From NCBI GenBank assembly GCA_016235025.1, contig JACRMV010000001.1, forward strand, positions 558,001 through 622,000: DNA of 64,000 bases. Direction: 5' to 3'. Shown here one piece after another: positions 26,150 through 34,224 of this stretch. This stretch comes from Rhodocyclales bacterium. GTDB taxonomy: Bacteria > Pseudomonadota > Gammaproteobacteria > Burkholderiales > Rhodocyclaceae. Position 1 is the stretch's first letter. The number at the start of each line of letters is the position of its first letter. The position numbers and the translations under genes were made by a program. Under the pieces are notes generated by a model, which was not told the DNA's origin, did no database searches, and worked only from the letters and a program-made list of their open reading frames with translations.

Positions 26150-27163
26150 CTAATGAGTAAAAAAACGCTGCCGGATTTCAGCCGGCAGGGGGACTCCAGT
26201 AACCTGGGCACGGCACAGCAATTCCCAGTAATAGCGGTAGGAGGCACGATCGTGCAGGATGCCGGCCCAGGAAATCGGCCCCCAGTTGGCGTTCTGCGCG
26301 GCCAGCAAGATGCCGGCGGCCTCGTTGACCTCGCCCGCGGTCGGCCGCATGGCATCGATGATGGGCTGAATCTGGCTGGGGTGAATGCTCCACATGCGCA
26401 GAAAACCGAATTCATTGCGGGCGCGGCGCGCATCTTCGTGCACGACGCCGGGGTCGCGTAATTCGGTGGTGACGTTGTGCGCCGGCACGATGCCGTTACC
26501 CAGTGCGGCTGCGGCAATTTCACACTTGGCGCGGACAATCAGCGGATGGGAAAACTGCCCCGGCGAACGCATGGCGCTGTCGGGAATTGCGCCGTGGTGG
26601 GCGCTGACGAAATCCATCAGGCCGAAGTCGATGGACTCGACGCCGGGCAGGGCGGCAATCTGCCAGACTTCATGCAGCGCACCGGGCGTTTCGATCAGCA
26701 CATGTACGGGAATCTCGCGCACGATGCCATGTTGCTGCCGGACTTCATTCAATGCTGCAATCTGGGTCGCTGCATCGGCGGCGCTATTCGGCTTGGGCAG
26801 GACGATGTAGGCGACCTGCCGGCCGGCGCGGCCAATGATGATGCCAAGATCATCACGCCAGTGCGGATGGGTGATGTCATGGATGCGTGCGCCAAGACGC
26901 TTGTGCACGTTGGCGCTGTCATTGAGCAGGCTGGCGACCATTTCTGCATGCGCGCGCTCCTGGCCTGCCGCCGCGCCATCTTCACAGTCGGCGGTGATGT
27001 CGAATACGGGGCCCAGTTCGGCCTGGAGTTGCAGCGCCTTGCGAATCAGCTTTTCCGCGCCGGCGTAGTGTTCGCAGGCAGCCAGCAAGGGAAAGGAGGC
27101 AGCACCTTGGTACAGGACGGCGGCAGGGTGAAGCGATGGATTCACTGCCTCGTGTTCCACCAT
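26150..27163 (-). CDS. HpcH/HpaI-family CoA ester lyase (malyl-CoA/citramalyl-CoA lyase-like)
   Basis: A 337-residue TIM-barrel lyase of the CitE/malyl-CoA lyase family. It has FDITADCEDGAAAGQERAHAE (Mg-binding acidic residues), HKRLGARIHDITHPHW, YIVLPKPNSAADAATQIAAL, VLIETPGALHEVWQIAAL, FGLMDFVSAHHGAIP and the end segment MWSIHPSQIQPIIDAM. The GLMDF and HPSQI motifs bind substrate and CoA. It lies between mdh and acnB in one direction, so a link to TCA or methylcitrate/glyoxylate carbon flow is likely; the exact substrate is not clear from sequence. Confidence 0.82.
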   Translation of the reverse strand: MVEHEAVNPSLHPAAVLYQGAASFPLLAACEHYAGAEKLIRKALQLQAELGPVFDITADCEDGAAAGQERAHAEMVASLLNDSANVHKRLGARIHDITHPHWRDDLGIIIGRAGRQVAYIVLPKPNSAADAATQIAALNEVRQQHGIVREIPVHVLIETPGALHEVWQIAALPGVESIDFGLMDFVSAHHGAIPDSAMRSPGQFSHPLIVRAKCEIAAAALGNGIVPAHNVTTELRDPGVVHEDARRARNEFGFLRMWSIHPSQIQPIIDAMRPTAGEVNEAAGILLAAQNANWGPISWAGILHDRASYRYYWELLCRAQVTGVPLPAEIRQRFFTH

Positions 27164-27182
27164 TTCATCCTGCCTTGTGTCA

Positions 27183-28172
27183 TTAACCCAGCAGGCTGGC
27201 GACGCCGGCTTGCTCTTCCTGCAGTTCGGCCAGGGTCTTGTCCATCATGCTGCGCGAATACTCATCAATAGCGAGGCCTTCGACGCGCTTGTACTGGCCG
27301 TTTTCGCAGATGACCGGAACACCGTAGATGATGTCCTGCGGAATGCCGTAGGAGCCATCGGAAGGAACGCCCATGGTGACCCACTTGCCGTTGCTGCCGA
27401 GCGCCCAGTCGTGCATGTGGTCGATCGCGGCGTTGGCGGCCGAGGCGGCCGAGGAGGCGCCGCGCGCAGCAATGATGGCGGCGCCGCGCTTGCCGACGGT
27501 CGGGATGTACTCGTTCTTGTACCAGGCATCGTCGTTGATGGCGGCGGGTGCAGGCTGGCCGGCGACGGTGGTGAAACGCAGATCGGGATACATGGTCGGC
27601 GAATGGTTGCCCCAGACGATCATCTTGTCGATCTCGGCAACAGTCTTGCCGGTGCGGGTGGCGAGTTGCGAAATGGCGCGGTTGTGGTCGAGGCGCAGCA
27701 TTGCGGTGAAGTTCTGCTTGGGCAGGTCGGGCGCTGACTTCATGGCGATGTAGGCGTTGGTGTTGGCCGGGTTGCCGACCACCAGCACCTTGACGTTGCG
27801 CGATGCGACGGCGTTCAGCGCCTTGCCCTGCTCGATGAAAATCTTGGCGTTTTCCATCAGCAGGTCCTTGCGTTCCATGCCTGGGCCGCGCGGCTTGGCG
27901 CCAACCAGCAGGACATAGTCGGCATCCTTGAAGGCAACCTTCGGATCATCCGTACCGACCATGCCAGCCAGGGTCGGGAAGGCGCAGTCTTCCAGTTCCA
28001 TCATTACGCCCTTGAGCGCAGCTTGCGCCTTTTCCATGGGCAGTTCGAGCATCTGCAGGATTACAGGTTGATCCTTGCCCAGCATTTCGCCGGCAGCAAT
28101 ACGGAATACGAGGGCGTAACCAATTTGGCCGGCAGCGCCGGTCACAGCTACACGTACGGGGGCTTTGGTCAT
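27183..28172 (-). CDS. mdh: Malate dehydrogenase
   Basis: A 329-residue NAD-dependent malate dehydrogenase of the longer, LDH-unrelated cytosolic-type subgroup common in betaproteobacteria. It has [69 protein letters not shown], and the catalytic His in [12 protein letters not shown]. First gene of the mdh-lyase-acnB run and divergent from the GntR regulator. Confidence 0.97.
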   Translation of the reverse strand: MTKAPVRVAVTGAAGQIGYALVFRIAAGEMLGKDQPVILQMLELPMEKAQAALKGVMMELEDCAFPTLAGMVGTDDPKVAFKDADYVLLVGAKPRGPGMERKDLLMENAKIFIEQGKALNAVASRNVKVLVVGNPANTNAYIAMKSAPDLPKQNFTAMLRLDHNRAISQLATRTGKTVAEIDKMIVWGNHSPTMYPDLRFTTVAGQPAPAAINDDAWYKNEYIPTVGKRGAAIIAARGASSAASAANAAIDHMHDWALGSNGKWVTMGVPSDGSYGIPQDIIYGVPVICENGQYKRVEGLAIDEYSRSMMDKTLAELQEEQAGVASLLG

Positions 28173-28365
28173 GACGATAACTCCTGGTTGAATGACTGGA
28201 CTGACTCTATGCTGGCTCGCAGCGCGAGCGATGCTGAATGCTATTAAATTGGCATGTTACATGCGGGCGCGCGGTTGTTTCCTGCTGCCAGCGCACGCTG
28301 CCGTAGGGGATTTCGCGGCCTCAGAATGATAAGTGGTGTGCTGCATCGTGTCAATATATATCTTT

Positions 28366-28381
28366 TGTCTTATATAAGACA
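28366..28381. promoter_or_regulatory. Palindromic operator, likely for the GntR regulator
   Basis: TGTCTTATATAAGACA is a perfect 16-bp palindrome, 21 bases upstream of the GntR start and in the 230-bp divergent region shared with mdh. GntR-family repressors bind short palindromes of this type; autoregulation and control of mdh is an inference. Confidence 0.65.
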
Positions 28382-28402
28382 TGTTACATACTGTGGACGG
28401 GC

Positions 28403-29170
28403 ATGCAGAAATATGTTCAAATTCAGCGCATGCAAAAATCCGCCGTGTCACCAGCGCCGACTTTCAGCCCGCTATACCGCCAGATCAAGGCGTTGCTGGT
28501 GCAGCGCCTCGAGTCCGGTGAGTGGCATCCGGGTGATGTCATTCCCAGCGAGTCGGAACTGGCCAATCAGTTTATGGTGAGCCAGGGGACGGTACGCAAG
28601 GCTATCGATGAACTGGCGGCAGAAAATCTCCTGATCCGCCGGCAGGGCAAGGGAACGTTTGTTGCGACGCATGACGATCCGCGTGCGTTCTTTCGTTTTT
28701 TGCGGCTGGTGCCACTGGCCGGAGGCATTCAGCAAACCAAAAGCATCCCCCTTGAATGCTGGCGTGCCAAGGCCGGGCCCGAGGCGGCACGGATGCTGGG
28801 GCTCAAGGTAAGTGATCCCATTACCATCGTTCGCCGGGTCCTGCACTTTGCCGACAAGCCAGTCGTGGTAGATGAGATTTATCTTCCGGGCGAGATTTTT
28901 GGTGATGTCACGCTGGAGATGCTGCGCGACTACAAAGGTTCGCTGTACAGCTTTTTTGAAAATCGCTTCGGCATTCGCATGGTGCGTGCCGAGGAGCGCT
29001 TGCGCGCGGTATCGGCAGATCGAAACAGTGCCGAACTGCTGCAAGTAGAGGAGGGCAGCCCTTTGCTTTCTGTCGAACGCATCAGTTTTTCCTATGCGGA
29101 CAAGCCGGTGGAGTGGCGACGTGGTTTATATTCCACTCGTGATCATTGTTATTTCAATGAGCTGGGGTGA
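28403..29170 (+). CDS. GntR/HutC-type transcriptional regulator
   Basis: A 255-residue regulator with an N-terminal winged helix (PLYRQIKALLVQRLESGEWHPGD, SESELANQFMVSQGTVRKAIDELAAENLLIRRQGKGTFVA) and a C-terminal UTRA ligand-binding domain (about residues 100-250, ending WRRGLYSTRDHCYFNEL). Placed between divergent mdh-acnB and sdhCDAB-gltA-sucAB-lpd, it is the obvious candidate regulator of the TCA cluster. The DNA-binding domain is preceded by SAVSPAPTF, from a dispersed-repeat copy at codons 13-20. The Met at 28430 is an alternative start. Confidence 0.9.
   Translation: MQKYVQIQRMQKSAVSPAPTFSPLYRQIKALLVQRLESGEWHPGDVIPSESELANQFMVSQGTVRKAIDELAAENLLIRRQGKGTFVATHDDPRAFFRFLRLVPLAGGIQQTKSIPLECWRAKAGPEAARMLGLKVSDPITIVRRVLHFADKPVVVDEIYLPGEIFGDVTLEMLRDYKGSLYSFFENRFGIRMVRAEERLRAVSADRNSAELLQVEEGSPLLSVERISFSYADKPVEWRRGLYSTRDHCYFNELG
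28441..28464 (-). repeat. Dispersed KVGAG/SPAPT repeat, in gntR
   Basis: Reverse copy giving AVSPAPTF in the flexible N-terminal tail of the regulator, just before its winged helix (CGCCGTGTCACCAGCGCCGA then CTTT). Confidence 0.8.
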
Positions 29171-29271
29171 ATCTTTATCCGGGGCGCCGGAAAAGCTTTT
29201 GAAAGCTCTTTTATAGGCAACGATCCACACATTATTTTGTATTGATGTACCACGAAAGGAGCTAGTTCTTC

Positions 29272-29667
29272 ATGCCAGAAGTAACCCGACAGCGCCCCAA
29301 GTTTTTGGCGTTAAACGAAATCCGGCTACCCTTGGCCGGCATTGCCTCGATCCTGCACCGCGTCAGCGGCGCCGGGCTTTTCCTGATGCTGCCTTTACTG
29401 GTCTGGCTGTTGCAGCTTTCTCTCGGGTCAACCCCGGAAAGCGTGACTGCATTCAAGGCGGTGGCTGACAATCTGTTCGTGAGATTGATCCTGCTCGGCT
29501 TGGTGTGGGCATTCCTGCATCACTTCTGCATGGGTATTCGGCTCCTGCTCATCGATATGCATATCGGTGTCGAAAAGCAGCAGTCGCATAAATCGGCCAA
29601 GGCTGTCATGGCAGTCAGCCTGACCTTGACGCTGATCTTCGGCTTGAAACTTCTCGGGGTTTATTGA
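29272..29667 (+). CDS. sdhC: Succinate dehydrogenase cytochrome b556 subunit
   Basis: A 131-residue membrane anchor with three transmembrane helices. It has RPKFLALNEIRLPLAGIASILHRVSGAGLF (the SxxHRxSG quinone/heme motif) and HHFCMGIRLLLIDMH with the heme-ligand His. It carries electrons from SdhB to ubiquinone. First gene of sdhCDAB, preceded by AAAGGAG; a short hairpin (AGCTTT/AAAGCT, 29193-29206) lies between gntR and sdhC. Confidence 0.95.
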   Translation: MPEVTRQRPKFLALNEIRLPLAGIASILHRVSGAGLFLMLPLLVWLLQLSLGSTPESVTAFKAVADNLFVRLILLGLVWAFLHHFCMGIRLLLIDMHIGVEKQQSHKSAKAVMAVSLTLTLIFGLKLLGVY

Positions 29668-29668
29668 C

Positions 29669-30016
29669 ATGAAGAACCGTATCGTTGTTGGTGCGCATTA
29701 CGGTCTCAAGGACTGGCTGGCACAACGCATCACCGCTGTTGTCATGGCCACCTATACCATCATGATCCTGGCGGCTGTCATGGGTGGCGCGACCCGGTCG
29801 CAGGAGGCTTGGCGTAGTTTCATGAGCCACGGTTTCATTCGTTTCGTCACCTTTATTTTCATTATCAGTCTCTGCTATCACGCCTGGGTGGGCATCCGCG
29901 ATATCTGGATGGACTACGTCAAACCCACCGGGGTCAGGCTGTCGCTGCATGTGCTGACGCTACTCGCGCTTATCGGTTATGCCGGTTGGGCGATTCAGAT
30001 TATCTGGAGGCTGTAA
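29669..30016 (+). CDS. sdhD: Succinate dehydrogenase membrane anchor subunit
   Basis: A 115-residue three-helix anchor (MKNRIVVGAHYGLKDWLAQRITAVVMATYT...), with CYHAWVGIRDIWMDYVKPTGVR carrying the likely heme His and quinone-site Asp-Tyr. One base after sdhC and two before the sdhA start, so translation is tightly coupled. Confidence 0.95.
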   Translation: MKNRIVVGAHYGLKDWLAQRITAVVMATYTIMILAAVMGGATRSQEAWRSFMSHGFIRFVTFIFIISLCYHAWVGIRDIWMDYVKPTGVRLSLHVLTLLALIGYAGWAIQIIWRL

Positions 30017-30018
30017 TA

Positions 30019-31806
30019 GTGAGCTATACCGTTCGTAAATTTGATGCTGTGGTGGTTGGTGCGGGTGGCGCCGGCCTGCGTGCTGCAATTCAGCTCTCGG
30101 AAGCAGGCCTGAAGACTGCCGTGCTGACCAAGGTATTTCCCACCCGTTCGCACACTGTTGCGGCCCAGGGTGGTGTGGCGGCGTCTCTCGGCAATTCCGA
30201 GGAGGACAACTGGCACTGGCATATGTATGACACCGTGAAAGGCTCCGACTGGCTCGGCGATCAGGATGCCATCGAGTTCATGTGCCGCAAGGCCGGTGAA
30301 GCGGTAGTCGAACTTGAGCACTACGGAATGCCTTTTGATCGCGTCGATAACGGCAAGATTTATCAGCGGCCATTCGGCGGCCACATGTCGAATTTTGGCG
30401 AGAAACCGGTGCGCCGCTCCTGCGCCGCCGCCGACCGCACGGGTCACGCCATGCTGCACGCCTTGTATCAGCGCAACGTCAAGGTCAATACCGAATTTTT
30501 TGTCGAATGGCAGGCGCTTGATCTGGTACGCGATGCCGAAGGCGATGTGCTTGGCGTCACGGCCATGGATATGGAAACCGGTGAGGTGGTGGTGTTCCAC
30601 GCCAAGGCGACGATTTTCGCCACCGGTGGCGCCGGTCGGGTGTATTACTCATCGACCAATGCCTTCATCAATACCGGCGACGGCCTCGGCATGGCAGCGC
30701 GGGCCGGGATTCCGCTGGAGGACATGGAGTTCTGGCAATTTCACCCAACGGGCGTGGCCGGCGCCGGCGTCCTGATTACCGAAGGTGTGCGGGGCGAAGG
30801 CGGCATCCTGCGCAATGCCGATGGCGAGCGCTTCATGGAACGCTATGCACCGAATGCCAAGGATCTTGCTTCGCGTGACGTGGTTTCGCGGTCGATGCTG
30901 ACCGAGATCAATGAGGGACGTGGCGCAGGTCCGTACAAGGATTATGTGTATCTTGATCTGACACACCTCGATCCCCAGGTCATTCTGAAGCGGCTGCCCA
31001 GCATCCATGAAATTGGAATCCAGTTTGCCGGAGTCGATTGTCTCAAGGAATACCTGCCTGTCGTGCCAACCTGTCATTACCAGATGGGCGGCATTCCAAC
31101 CAATCGTTTTGGCCAGGTGGTTGTGCCCCAGGGCGAAGACAAGGCCGTCCCGGTACCCGGTTTCTATGCCGCTGGTGAATGCGCCTGCGCCTCGGTGCAC
31201 GGCGCCAATCGTCTGGGCACCAATTCGTTGCTCGACCTGCTGGTGTTTGGCAAGTCGGCCGGTGAAATGGCCGTGGATTACATCAAAACCAATGTCAAGG
31301 CGCACAAGCCGCTGAACTTGGAATCCGTGGAGAAAACCATGGCCCGCCTCCATCGGCTGGACAATCAAAAAGACGGCAGCAATGTCCATGAAACCCGCAT
31401 GCTGATGCAACGCACGATGCAAAAGCACGCTGGCGTGTTTCGCTTCAGTTACCTGCTCAAGGAAGGCGCGGCGAAAATCCTTGAAGTGGCCGATGCGGTG
31501 GCGCAGACTGGAATACAGGATAAATCCAAGGTATTCAACACTGCGCGCATCGAGGCGCTCGAACTGGACAACCTGATTGAGGTGGCCAAGGCCACCATGA
31601 TTTCGGCCGAAGCCCGCAAGGAATCGCGCGGGGCTCATGTGCGCGACGATGCACACGATACGCCGGAAACACCAGATGGCCGTGATGATGCAAATTGGCT
31701 AAAACACACCCTGTGGCATCGCGACGGGAACCGGCTTGAATACAAACCGGTGCAAATGAAACCGCTTTCCGTCGATACCATTGCGCTGAAAAAGCGTACC
31801 TACTGA
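30019..31806 (+). CDS. sdhA: Succinate dehydrogenase flavoprotein subunit
   Basis: A 595-residue FAD enzyme. It has the Rossmann VVVGAGGAGLRAAIQL, FAD-linking His in FPTRSHTVAAQGGVAASLGN, HPTGVAGAGVLITEGVRGEGG, the active-site Arg in the CHYQMGGIPTN region, and GANRLGTNSLLDLLVFGKSAG. It oxidises succinate to fumarate. The GTG at 30019 (VSYTVRKFDAVVVG) is chosen because it sits three bases past sdhD and just ahead of the FAD strand; an upstream TTG at 29986 would be inside sdhD. Confidence 0.97.
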   Translation: MSYTVRKFDAVVVGAGGAGLRAAIQLSEAGLKTAVLTKVFPTRSHTVAAQGGVAASLGNSEEDNWHWHMYDTVKGSDWLGDQDAIEFMCRKAGEAVVELEHYGMPFDRVDNGKIYQRPFGGHMSNFGEKPVRRSCAAADRTGHAMLHALYQRNVKVNTEFFVEWQALDLVRDAEGDVLGVTAMDMETGEVVVFHAKATIFATGGAGRVYYSSTNAFINTGDGLGMAARAGIPLEDMEFWQFHPTGVAGAGVLITEGVRGEGGILRNADGERFMERYAPNAKDLASRDVVSRSMLTEINEGRGAGPYKDYVYLDLTHLDPQVILKRLPSIHEIGIQFAGVDCLKEYLPVVPTCHYQMGGIPTNRFGQVVVPQGEDKAVPVPGFYAAGECACASVHGANRLGTNSLLDLLVFGKSAGEMAVDYIKTNVKAHKPLNLESVEKTMARLHRLDNQKDGSNVHETRMLMQRTMQKHAGVFRFSYLLKEGAAKILEVADAVAQTGIQDKSKVFNTARIEALELDNLIEVAKATMISAEARKESRGAHVRDDAHDTPETPDGRDDANWLKHTLWHRDGNRLEYKPVQMKPLSVDTIALKKRTY

Positions 31807-31819
31807 GAAGGACCAGGCG

Positions 31820-32548
31820 ATGACAACGTCCGTACAAATGCGCACTTACCATTTCAAGATATACCGTTACGATCCGGACAAGGATGCCAAACCGTATATG
31901 CAGGATATTTCGGTCGAATGTGATCCGATGGACAAAAAACTACTGGATGCCATGGTCAAGCTGAAGGCCAAGGATGATTCGCTTTCATTCCGCCGTTCCT
32001 GCCGCGAAGGTGTTTGTGGTTCCGATGCAATGAACATCAATGGCAAGAACGGGTTGGCCTGCCTCGCTGATCTGGCTTCATTTCCAGAAGGAAAACCGAT
32101 CGTACTGCGGCCGTTGCCAGGTCTTCCGGTGATCCGTGACCTGATCGTCGATATGACGCAGTTCTTCAAGCAATACCATTCGATCAAGCCTTACCTGGTG
32201 AATGACGAACCCGCTCCCGAACGCGAGCGGCTGCAATCGCCCGAGGATCGCGAAGAACTGGATGGTCTTTACGAGTGCATTCTTTGTGCTTGCTGTTCCA
32301 CGGCTTGCCCGTCATTCTGGTGGAATCCGGACAAGTTCGTTGGCCCGGCAGGACTCCTCGCCGCCTACCGCTTCATCGCGGATACCCGCGACCAGGCCAC
32401 CAGCGAGCGGCTGGACAATCTTGAAGATCCCTATCGCTTGTTCCGCTGCCATACCATCATGAACTGCGTCGATGTCTGCCCCAAGGGTCTCAATCCGACC
32501 AAGGCGATTGGCAAGATCAAGGAAATGATGGTGCGTCGGGCTGTGTGA
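31820..32548 (+). CDS. sdhB: Succinate dehydrogenase iron-sulfur subunit
   Basis: A 242-residue protein with a ferredoxin domain (RRSCREGVCGSDAMNINGKNGLAC for the 2Fe-2S cluster) and a C-terminal domain with CILCACCSTACPSFWWNPDKF and CHTIMNCVDVCPKGLNPT for the 4Fe-4S and 3Fe-4S clusters. GAGAAGGACCAGGCG precedes the ATG. Confidence 0.97.
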   Translation: MTTSVQMRTYHFKIYRYDPDKDAKPYMQDISVECDPMDKKLLDAMVKLKAKDDSLSFRRSCREGVCGSDAMNINGKNGLACLADLASFPEGKPIVLRPLPGLPVIRDLIVDMTQFFKQYHSIKPYLVNDEPAPERERLQSPEDREELDGLYECILCACCSTACPSFWWNPDKFVGPAGLLAAYRFIADTRDQATSERLDNLEDPYRLFRCHTIMNCVDVCPKGLNPTKAIGKIKEMMVRRAV

Positions 32549-32560
32549 TTTTTTTGTGCT

Positions 32561-32815
32561 ATGACAACAGAGGATGACCGTAGGGTACGCATTGACCGCC
32601 TGAAATGGCACTGCCGGCGGTCACTGCTTGAACTCGACCTGGTGTTTCAGCGGTTTTGGGCGCGCTACGGTGAGGTATTGGGTACCGATGATGAAACTGT
32701 CCTGACCCGCTTGCTTGAATTGGAGGACCATGACCTTTGGGCTGTGGTGAGCGGCAAACAAGCCATTGCTGATCCAGACCTCATGCGGTTGGTTGAGCGG
32801 TTGCGAGCAACCTGA
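32561..32815 (+). CDS. sdhE: FAD assembly factor SdhE
   Basis: An 84-residue SdhE/Sdh5-family protein. RIDRLKWHCRRSLLELDLVFQRFW carries the CRRGxxELD-type motif (here CRRSLLELD, Ser in place of Gly) and then LLELEDHDLWAVVSGK. It promotes covalent FAD attachment to SdhA. The position between sdhB and gltA is standard in betaproteobacteria. The Gly-to-Ser change in the motif is worth noting. Confidence 0.93.
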   Translation: MTTEDDRRVRIDRLKWHCRRSLLELDLVFQRFWARYGEVLGTDDETVLTRLLELEDHDLWAVVSGKQAIADPDLMRLVERLRAT

Positions 32816-32865
32816 TTTGAAGTTGATGGTGCAAGAATAGGGCGGAAAATTTAACTGGAGATCTT

Positions 32866-34158
32866 ATGAATACCAACCGTACTGCAACGCTTTCGATTGA
32901 TGGAAAAAATTTTGAATTCCCCGTGATGTCGGGTGTATTGGGCAACGATGTCATTGACATCCGCACCCTGGGTGGCAAGACCGGGATGTTTACCTATGAT
33001 TCCGGTTTTCTCTCGACGGCAAGCTGTCAGTCGAAAATCACTTATATCGATGGCGACAAGGGCGAACTGCTTTATCGTGGCTATCCCATCGAGCAACTTG
33101 CAGAGCAGTGCAATTTCCTCGAAGTTGCCTATCTTCTGAAAAATGGAGAACTGCCAAACGTAGAGCAAAAAACCAAGTTTGAAAGCACCATCAAGAACCA
33201 TACGATGGTGCATGAGCAACTCGTCAAGTTCTATCAGGGTTTTCGGCGCGACGCGCATCCCATGGCGGTGATGGTGGGCGTAGTGGGCGCCTTGTCGGCG
33301 TTCTATCACGATGCCCATGATTTTTCCGATGCCGAACATCGCAACATATCGTTCAACCGGCTGGTTGCGAAAATGCCGACCATCGTTGCCATGACTTACA
33401 AGTACAGCATCGGTCAGCCGTTCATGTATCCGCGCAACGACCTCGATTACACGTCCAACTTCATGTACATGATGTTTGGCACGCCGGCTGGCGAGTACAA
33501 GCCGAACCCGGTGCTGGTGCGCGCACTGGATATCATTTTTACGCTTCATGCCGATCATGAGCAGAATGCCTCGACGTCAACGGTACGCCTGGCTGGGTCT
33601 TCCGGAGCCAATCCCTTCGCCTGTATTTCTGCGGGTATCGCCTGTCTGTGGGGACCGGCGCACGGCGGCGCCAACGAGGCCTGCCTGCAAATGCTGGAAG
33701 AAATTGGCGATGTCTCCCGCGTTGGCGAATACATCAAGCGTGCCAAAGACAAGAATGACGGCTTCAAGCTGATGGGTTTTGGCCATCGCGTGTACAAGAA
33801 CTTCGATCCACGTGCCAAACTGATGAGCAAGGTTTGCGCCGATGTCCTGAGTGAGCTTGGTCTGGAAAATGATCGCCTGTTCAAGCTGGCCAAGGAGCTG
33901 GAAAAGATTGCACTGGAAGACGAGTACTTCATCGAGAAAAAGCTCTATCCGAATGTTGATTTCTATTCGGGCATTGTGCAAAAAGCGCTTGGAATTCCAA
34001 CTTCGATGTTTACCTGTATTTTCGCCTTGGCGCGGACTGTCGGCTGGATGACGCAGTGGGAAGAGATGATCACTGATCCGGAGTACAAGATCGGCCGGCC
34101 ACGCCAGCTCTATACCGGCGAGGCCCACCGCGATGTCGCGCCTCTGGCCAAGCGCTGA
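32866..34158 (+). CDS. gltA: Citrate synthase, type II
   Basis: A 430-residue hexameric-type citrate synthase. It has [52 protein letters not shown] (catalytic His), [17 protein letters not shown] (catalytic His) and [16 protein letters not shown] (catalytic Asp). It follows sdhE and is closed by a terminator hairpin. Confidence 0.98.
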   Translation: MNTNRTATLSIDGKNFEFPVMSGVLGNDVIDIRTLGGKTGMFTYDSGFLSTASCQSKITYIDGDKGELLYRGYPIEQLAEQCNFLEVAYLLKNGELPNVEQKTKFESTIKNHTMVHEQLVKFYQGFRRDAHPMAVMVGVVGALSAFYHDAHDFSDAEHRNISFNRLVAKMPTIVAMTYKYSIGQPFMYPRNDLDYTSNFMYMMFGTPAGEYKPNPVLVRALDIIFTLHADHEQNASTSTVRLAGSSGANPFACISAGIACLWGPAHGGANEACLQMLEEIGDVSRVGEYIKRAKDKNDGFKLMGFGHRVYKNFDPRAKLMSKVCADVLSELGLENDRLFKLAKELEKIALEDEYFIEKKLYPNVDFYSGIVQKALGIPTSMFTCIFALARTVGWMTQWEEMITDPEYKIGRPRQLYTGEAHRDVAPLAKR

Positions 34159-34170
34159 TCAATCTACCGA

Positions 34171-34196
34171 GGGGCAGGAAACTGCCCCTTCTTTGT
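34171..34196 (+). terminator. Terminator between gltA and sucA
   Basis: GGGGCA / TGCCCC hairpin with a 6-base loop and a TTCTTT tail, 12 bases past the gltA stop. Read-through to sucA is possible. Confidence 0.7.
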
Positions 34197-34224
34197 ATCT
34201 TTCAAACGAATCGAAGGTAATGTC

